Positions 5,774 through 9,038 of a stretch of 9,038 bases of DNA are shown here, in pieces (the stretch's first letter is position 1; every line of letters begins with the position of its first letter). The stretch is from Actinomycetota bacterium. Its GTDB lineage: Bacteria; Actinomycetota; Actinomycetes; Actinomycetales; Microbacteriaceae. The translations under genes and the position numbers were made by a program. The notes under the pieces are model-generated. The model ran no database searches. It was not told the DNA's origin and saw only the letters and a program-made list of their open reading frames with translations. The DNA lies in contig JAQBZV010000026.1 in the NCBI GenBank assembly GCA_027728145.1, forward strand, positions 1-9,038, in the 5' to 3' direction.

Positions 5774-6897
5774 CGGAGCACCGGGTTCTGTGTTGTGGGG
5801 AGAGCTTCGGGGTCTCCTCGCCAATCCCCCGCAGCCAAGTATTTGACCGCCACGTTGGTAAACGCGACCACGGGAACAGCAAAGAGCACACCGGCTATCC
5901 CCGCGAGGTAGCCACCGGCTGCAATCGAGAGAACAACGGCGAGGGGGTGGATGCGAAGAGCCGGTCCCATGATGAGGGGTTGGAGGATCTGACCCTCCAA
6001 CTGTTGAACAGCCAACACGATGATGAGCATGATCAGCGCGGTGACGGGACCCTCATAGACCAGCGCCACCAAGATGGCGAGCGCTGCCGCCACGGTCCCA
6101 CCGACAATGGGAATAAAAGCACCCAGGAACACTGCCACCGCAATGGGAACGACCAGGGGGAGCCCCAAGAACAACGCTCCCAACCCGATTCCCAGGGCAT
6201 CCACGAACGCGACAAAAATCTGGACCTTCACAAACTCGATCAGGGTGGACCACCCGGAGCGAGAAGCCCCCAAGATCGCGGGTCGGGCCAGCGCCGGGAA
6301 CCAGGACACCACGTATTCCCAAATGCGGGCACCGTCGTGGATGAAGAAGACCAGAGCAAAGACGGCGATACCGGCACCCACGAGCCAGGAACCCACCGAC
6401 GACGTTACCGACAGTGCACCACTGAGAATCCACGAGGAGTCGATGTTGAACTCTGTGGCCAGGGCGGTAACCCACTCATTCAGTTGGGACTCCGTCACCT
6501 GCAGGGGTGAATCGAGCAGATACTGCACAAAATCGTCATAGGCGAGAATCGTTCGAGCCTGCAGGGACTCCCAGCCGCGCACGACCTCGTTGATGACCAG
6601 ATAGACGAGTCCGCCCACCACGAACAGAAACACGACCAGAGTCATGATGGTCGCCAACCAGCGGGGAAAGCGGAGCTTTCGAAGCGCAATCGAGACCGGT
6701 GCTGCCAGCGCCGCCAGCAAGACAGCCACAAACAGCGGAATCACCAAGAAACTGAGTTGCGCCACCACAAAAAGGCCCACGGCAATCGCTGCCGCGATGA
6801 GCAACAGACGCCACGACCACTGCGTGGCGCGCTCCAGACCCGCAGGAATCACCACGCGGGGACCCTGGGCTCTCGCCGTCTTGCGGGACGTAATCAT
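5770..6897 (-). CDS. AI-2E family membrane transporter
   Basis: The 375-residue integral membrane protein belongs to the AI-2E/PerM/TqsA family (PF01594). Hydrophobic segments lie at about 31-47, 49-68, 82-103, 170-186, 224-245, 249-282, 285-298 and 316-350. Family features include FFIHDGARI (184-192), GAFIPIVGGTVAA (259-271), QQLEGQILQPLIMG (298-311) and the HPLAVVLSI to GVLFAVPVVA end. Members include the E. coli quorum-signal exporter TqsA and sodium/proton antiporters, so the substrate here is unknown. The gene sits 35 bp after htpX and overlaps ilvA by ATGA, so it is probably co-translated with ilvA. Its ATG has no Shine-Dalgarno site but a TAGACT box six bases upstream, suggesting its own leaderless promoter as well as read-through from htpX. 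Confidence 0.88.
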   Translation of the reverse strand: MITSRKTARAQGPRVVIPAGLERATQWSWRLLLIAAAIAVGLFVVAQLSFLVIPLFVAVLLAALAAPVSIALRKLRFPRWLATIMTLVVFLFVVGGLVYLVINEVVRGWESLQARTILAYDDFVQYLLDSPLQVTESQLNEWVTALATEFNIDSSWILSGALSVTSSVGSWLVGAGIAVFALVFFIHDGARIWEYVVSWFPALARPAILGASRSGWSTLIEFVKVQIFVAFVDALGIGLGALFLGLPLVVPIAVAVFLGAFIPIVGGTVAAALAILVALVYEGPVTALIMLIIVLAVQQLEGQILQPLIMGPALRIHPLAVVLSIAAGGYLAGIAGVLFAVPVVAFTNVAVKYLAAGDWRGDPEALPTTQNPVLR

Positions 6898-6903
6898 GTA
6901 TTT

Positions 6904-6909
6904 AGTCTA
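6904..6909 (-). promoter_or_regulatory. Putative -10 box for leaderless AI-2E-ilvA transcript
   Basis: TAGACT on the minus strand is followed by exactly six bases (AAATAC) and the ATG at 6897. No purine-rich ribosome binding site is present in the 35-bp gap. The region 17 bp upstream (GTGTGT) is a poor -35. Confidence 0.5.
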
Positions 6910-6932
6910 GGCGCGATGCTCGCCACACACAC

Positions 6933-7823
6933 CTAGAAGCGTGCTTTGTTCTCCAACAAGCGCGCCACCCGGTCCTTGATAGGGGGGTGAGTTTGGAACA
7001 TCCGGTCAATCACGCCGGGTTGAATCGGGTCTGCCATCCACAGGTGAGCCATCGAGGCCTGTTGTTTCTTCAGGGGACGGCCATACTGGCCCAGTTTCTC
7101 TAGAGCGCTCGCGAGGGCTTCCGGGTGACGGGTCGTCAAAGCGCCGGTGGCGTCGGCAAGGTATTCACGCTGCCGGGAAATTGCGGCCTGAATAAGCGCG
7201 GCCAACAGGGGAGCGAGAATCATCGCCAGAATCCCCACCACCAGAATCAGGGGGTTTCCGCCTCCACCATTTCGACGCATTCCGCCAAAGAACGCCATCC
7301 GAGCGAGGACATCGGCGAGTATGCCCACGACGACCACCAAACCAAACACGATGGTGGTCACCCGAATATCAAAGTTTTTGACGTGGGCAAGCTCATGAGC
7401 CATCACACCCTCGAGTTCGGCGTCATCCATGATCTCCAGCAACCCCGTGGTCGCTGCGACCGCAGCGTGCTCGGGGTCGCGACCGGTCGCAAAAGCATTG
7501 GGGGCGGGATCCTCGACGATGTAGACCTTCGGCATTGGCAAACCGGTCGTGATCGCGAGGTTCTCGACGATGCGATACAACCTCGGGTTGTCCGCCTTGG
7601 TGATGGGCTTTGCTCCCGCCATCGAGAGTGCTTGATTCCCCGCGGAGTAGTACTGGATCGCCACATAAATCAACGCACCAATCAGCACCCCGTAGAAGAC
7701 GACCCCTGTCCCTCCGCCGGAGAAGTAGAGGTCAAAGACGTAACCCAGCCCCGCAATAATCGCCACAAAGAACACCATGATGACCCAGGTGTTGCGTTTG
7801 TTGGCAGCTATGGCCCGATACAC
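6933..7823 (-). CDS. htpX: HtpX-type M48 membrane zinc metalloprotease
   Basis: HtpX proteases degrade damaged or misfolded membrane proteins with a cytoplasm-facing zinc site. The 296-residue protein has two N-terminal membrane helices (about 13-30 and 40-58), the zinc motif HELAH (143-147, catalytic Glu144), a hydrophobic pair (about 157-178 and 191-214), the third ligand Glu220 in SRQREYLADA, and the C-terminal THPPIKDRVARL. All catalytic residues are present and the length is typical. The start is GTG 7823 (VYRAIAANKRNT, read as Met), matching the usual N-terminus of the family; AGAGGG lies about ten bases upstream, slightly far. lemA ends 18 bp upstream on the same strand, and LemA-HtpX pairing is common in bacteria, so the two are probably one transcription unit. 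Confidence 0.94.
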   Translation of the reverse strand: MYRAIAANKRNTWVIMVFFVAIIAGLGYVFDLYFSGGGTGVVFYGVLIGALIYVAIQYYSAGNQALSMAGAKPITKADNPRLYRIVENLAITTGLPMPKVYIVEDPAPNAFATGRDPEHAAVAATTGLLEIMDDAELEGVMAHELAHVKNFDIRVTTIVFGLVVVVGILADVLARMAFFGGMRRNGGGGNPLILVVGILAMILAPLLAALIQAAISRQREYLADATGALTTRHPEALASALEKLGQYGRPLKKQQASMAHLWMADPIQPGVIDRMFQTHPPIKDRVARLLENKARF

Positions 7824-7841
7824 GGCAGGTGAGCCCTCTGC

Positions 7842-8408
7842 CTAGAACTGAACGCGGGGTGCGGCAGCGATTGCCGAGGGGTCCTCGACCTCGAAGAAGT
7901 CACGCTCACCAAAGCCCAGGTTCTTCGCAAACAAGGTGTTGGGGAAGAGCAAGACGCGGGTGTTCATCTCGCGAACGCCCCCGTTATAGAAGCGTCTGGA
8001 GGCTTGAATCTTGTCTTCGGTGTCGACCAGTTCCGCTTGCAACTGCAGGAAGTTTTGGCTGGCCTGGAGCTGCGGATAGGCCTCTGCGACAGCAAAAATG
8101 CTTTTCAAGGCACTCTGCATCATGTTTTCGGCTTCCGCCGCCGCACTCGGGTCACCGGCACCGAGCGTTGCGGCTCGGGCTTTGGTGACGTCTTCGAAGA
8201 CTTTGCTCTCGTGTGCGGCGTAGCCCTTGACTGTTTCAATCAGGTTGGGGATCAGGTCCGCACGTCGCTTGAGCTGAACGGTGATGTCGCTCCACGCCTC
8301 ATCGACGCGCACATTCAAGGTCACCAAGCCGTTGTAGGTAACCCAGAGATAAATTCCGACGGCGGCGGCAAGACCCAGCACAACGCCAATAATGATCAGT
8401 GATTCCAT
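7842..8408 (-). CDS. lemA: LemA family protein
   Basis: LemA proteins have one N-terminal membrane helix followed by a long helical bundle; their biochemical role is not settled, but they often neighbour HtpX-type proteases or TPM-domain proteins and are linked to envelope homeostasis. The 188-residue protein shows a membrane helix (about 4-23), the signature YNGLVTLNVRVDEAWSDI (25-42), QLKRRADLIPNLIETVKGYA (45-64), and the late motifs YPQLQASQNF (111-120) and RRFYNGGVREMN (138-149). The family is near its usual length and nothing is missing. The ATG at 8408 has AGGGG very close (two bases) and a TACTCT box seven bases upstream, so near-leaderless initiation is likely. It follows the leucine tRNA by 41 bp and precedes htpX by 18 bp. 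Confidence 0.93.
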   Translation of the reverse strand: MESLIIIGVVLGLAAAVGIYLWVTYNGLVTLNVRVDEAWSDITVQLKRRADLIPNLIETVKGYAAHESKVFEDVTKARAATLGAGDPSAAAEAENMMQSALKSIFAVAEAYPQLQASQNFLQLQAELVDTEDKIQASRRFYNGGVREMNTRVLLFPNTLFAKNLGFGERDFFEVEDPSAIAAAPRVQF

Positions 8409-8415
8409 AGCCCCT

Positions 8416-8421
8416 AGAGTA
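8416..8421 (-). promoter_or_regulatory. Putative -10 box for lemA-htpX
   Basis: TACTCT on the minus strand is separated from the lemA ATG by seven bases (AGGGGCT), placing the transcription start within a base or so of the start codon. The AGGGG between them is too close for a standard ribosome binding site. No good -35 is visible. Confidence 0.4.
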
Positions 8422-8449
8422 GAGCGCTTTTCTGTGGAACGGGTGAGGG

Positions 8450-8523
8450 TGCCCCGGCAGGGACTCGAACCCTGACTGGGACGATTTTAAGTCGTCTGCC
8501 TCTGCCAATTGGGCTACCGGGGC
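8450..8523 (-). tRNA. tRNA-Leu (UAA anticodon), short variable loop
   Basis: On the minus strand this folds as a cloverleaf: acceptor GCCCCGG/CCGGGGC (7 bp), a D arm with a short GCC/GGC stem and GG in the loop, anticodon stem GACGA/TCGTC with loop CTTAAAA, variable loop CCAGT (5 nt), and T arm CAGGG-TTCGAGT-CCCTG. The anticodon is UAA, which reads the leucine codon UUA; the discriminator is A73, as in bacterial tRNA-Leu. CCA is not encoded (ACCC follows). Bacterial tRNA-Leu normally has a long variable arm, and this one does not. It lies 13 bp after the NDH-2-like gene and before lemA. Both trhA and greA in this window use TTA. Confidence 0.88.
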
Positions 8524-8536
8524 GGTGGCCCCAATC

Positions 8537-9038
8537 CTAGCGAGCGGCGACTTTTTGCTTGGTCGGCCTTTTCGCGGCGTCCGCTGGCCTGCTCGCAAAC
8601 TCCTCAAAGAAGGCTCGGGGGCGCTGAATCTTACGAACACTGGAGAAATCACGTCCCCAGAGCAGGTGCACAAACCAGTTGGCAAAGACGCGAGCTTTGC
8701 GCTCCCACATGGGGATAGCAAAGCCGTGGTAGAACCGGTGAGCAAACCAGGCCAAGAGCCCCACCAGGGCAATGTTGCCACTCTGGAACACGCCATAGCC
8801 CACACCAAGACCCGCCACCGCACCCAGGTTCTTGTGGACGTAGTTCTTGGGCTCCTCGCCTCGAAGCACCGCCACCAGGTTCTTAGACAAAATCTTTCCT
8901 TGACGCACAGCGTGCTGCGCGTTCGGAACACAGTAGCCACCGTCACCGCCACCACTGAGGTCAGGAACTCGGGCCACGTCACCCGCAGTCCACATGCCCT
9001 CCAGGATGGTGTCACCGTCCTCCACGCGGAGATCGGCG
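8537..9038 (-). CDS. Type II NADH dehydrogenase-like FAD oxidoreductase, C-terminal part (partial)
   Basis: The last 166 codons of a pyridine nucleotide-disulfide oxidoreductase are present; the frame stays open to the window end, so the start is missing. GMWTAGDVARVPD is the second FAD-binding motif shared by this family, followed by a cofactor- and dimer-facing segment CVPNAQHAVRQGKILSKNL. The C-terminus has the NDH-2 style membrane-anchoring region (YVHKNLGAVAGLG onward, then LVGLLAWFAHRFYHG and ARVFANWFVHLLWGRDF) and a basic tail ending KQKVAAR. NDH-2 passes electrons from NADH to quinone at the inner face of the membrane without pumping protons. The NADH-binding half is outside the window, so a related FAD oxidoreductase cannot be excluded. 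A GTG at 9025 is internal, not the start. The leucine tRNA follows on the same strand. Confidence 0.8.
   Translation of the reverse strand, partial: ADLRVEDGDTILEGMWTAGDVARVPDLSGGGDGGYCVPNAQHAVRQGKILSKNLVAVLRGEEPKNYVHKNLGAVAGLGVGYGVFQSGNIALVGLLAWFAHRFYHGFAIPMWERKARVFANWFVHLLWGRDFSSVRKIQRPRAFFEEFASRPADAAKRPTKQKVAAR

Noticed and set aside
5671..6510. 279-residue plus-strand open frame opposite the AI-2E family gene
   Set aside because: The very polar low-complexity translation is the complement of hydrophobic membrane-helix codons; no motif and no ribosome binding site support it.
7125..7832. 235-residue plus-strand open frame opposite htpX
   Set aside because: It is antisense to a complete M48 protease with all zinc ligands; the translation is His/Gln-rich shadow sequence.
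8299..9015. 238-residue minus-strand frame across the tRNA and NDH-2 end
   Set aside because: It reads through the tRNA gene in a different frame from the supported oxidoreductase and lemA; no domain is visible.
1..9038. Mobile elements, CRISPR arrays, phage or defence genes
   Set aside because: No transposase, integrase, direct repeat array or attachment-site pattern was seen, and almost every base belongs to a conserved chromosomal gene.

Overview
The window looks like chromosomal core DNA from a GC-rich actinobacterium, probably a compact-genome member of the Microbacteriaceae or a relative (inference). Three things support this. There is a DUF4307-greA pair and a fumC, PIN-PhoH2, short-chain cis-prenyltransferase and TrhA set whose order resembles the Mycobacterium tuberculosis Rv1080c-Rv1098c region (recalled, not searched). 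The tRNA does not encode CCA. Several genes appear to start without a leader. I found no insertion sequence, CRISPR array, phage gene or defence system, and the dense coding and even base composition show no sign of recent transfer.

Left part (1-2455). The tail of class II fumarase (fumC, +) runs into a minus-strand PIN-PhoH2 gene. Their stop codons overlap inside the loop of a perfect 8-bp hairpin. Behind phoH2 lies a minus-strand cis-prenyltransferase with a leucine at the position linked to short products, so it is more likely a Z,E-farnesyl diphosphate synthase than the cell-wall undecaprenyl diphosphate synthase.

Middle part (2456-4520). An 86-bp divergent promoter region separates the prenyltransferase from a hemolysin III/TrhA membrane protein (+). 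A 77-residue single-pass membrane protein (-) is convergent with trhA. It is divergent from a DUF4307 membrane protein (+), which is followed by a hairpin and greA (+). In M. tuberculosis the mycothiol-conjugate amidase gene mca and a thioredoxin-like gene sit within this block; neither is here.

Right part (4517-9038). Everything is on the minus strand, in transcription order: the 3' end of a type II NADH dehydrogenase-like gene, a leucine tRNA with a UAA anticodon and a short variable loop, lemA, htpX (M48 membrane protease), an AI-2E family membrane protein, and ilvA (threonine ammonia-lyase). The AI-2E gene and ilvA overlap by ATGA. lemA-htpX is a recognised membrane quality-control pair.

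The genes are mostly housekeeping: central carbon metabolism (fumarase), respiration (NDH-2), isoprenoid and isoleucine precursor supply, transcript elongation, RNA turnover and membrane quality control. I see no clear novel system. The best second-look items are the tRNA architecture, the TANNNT boxes 6-7 nt before start codons, the missing mca, and the hairpin holding two stop codons.
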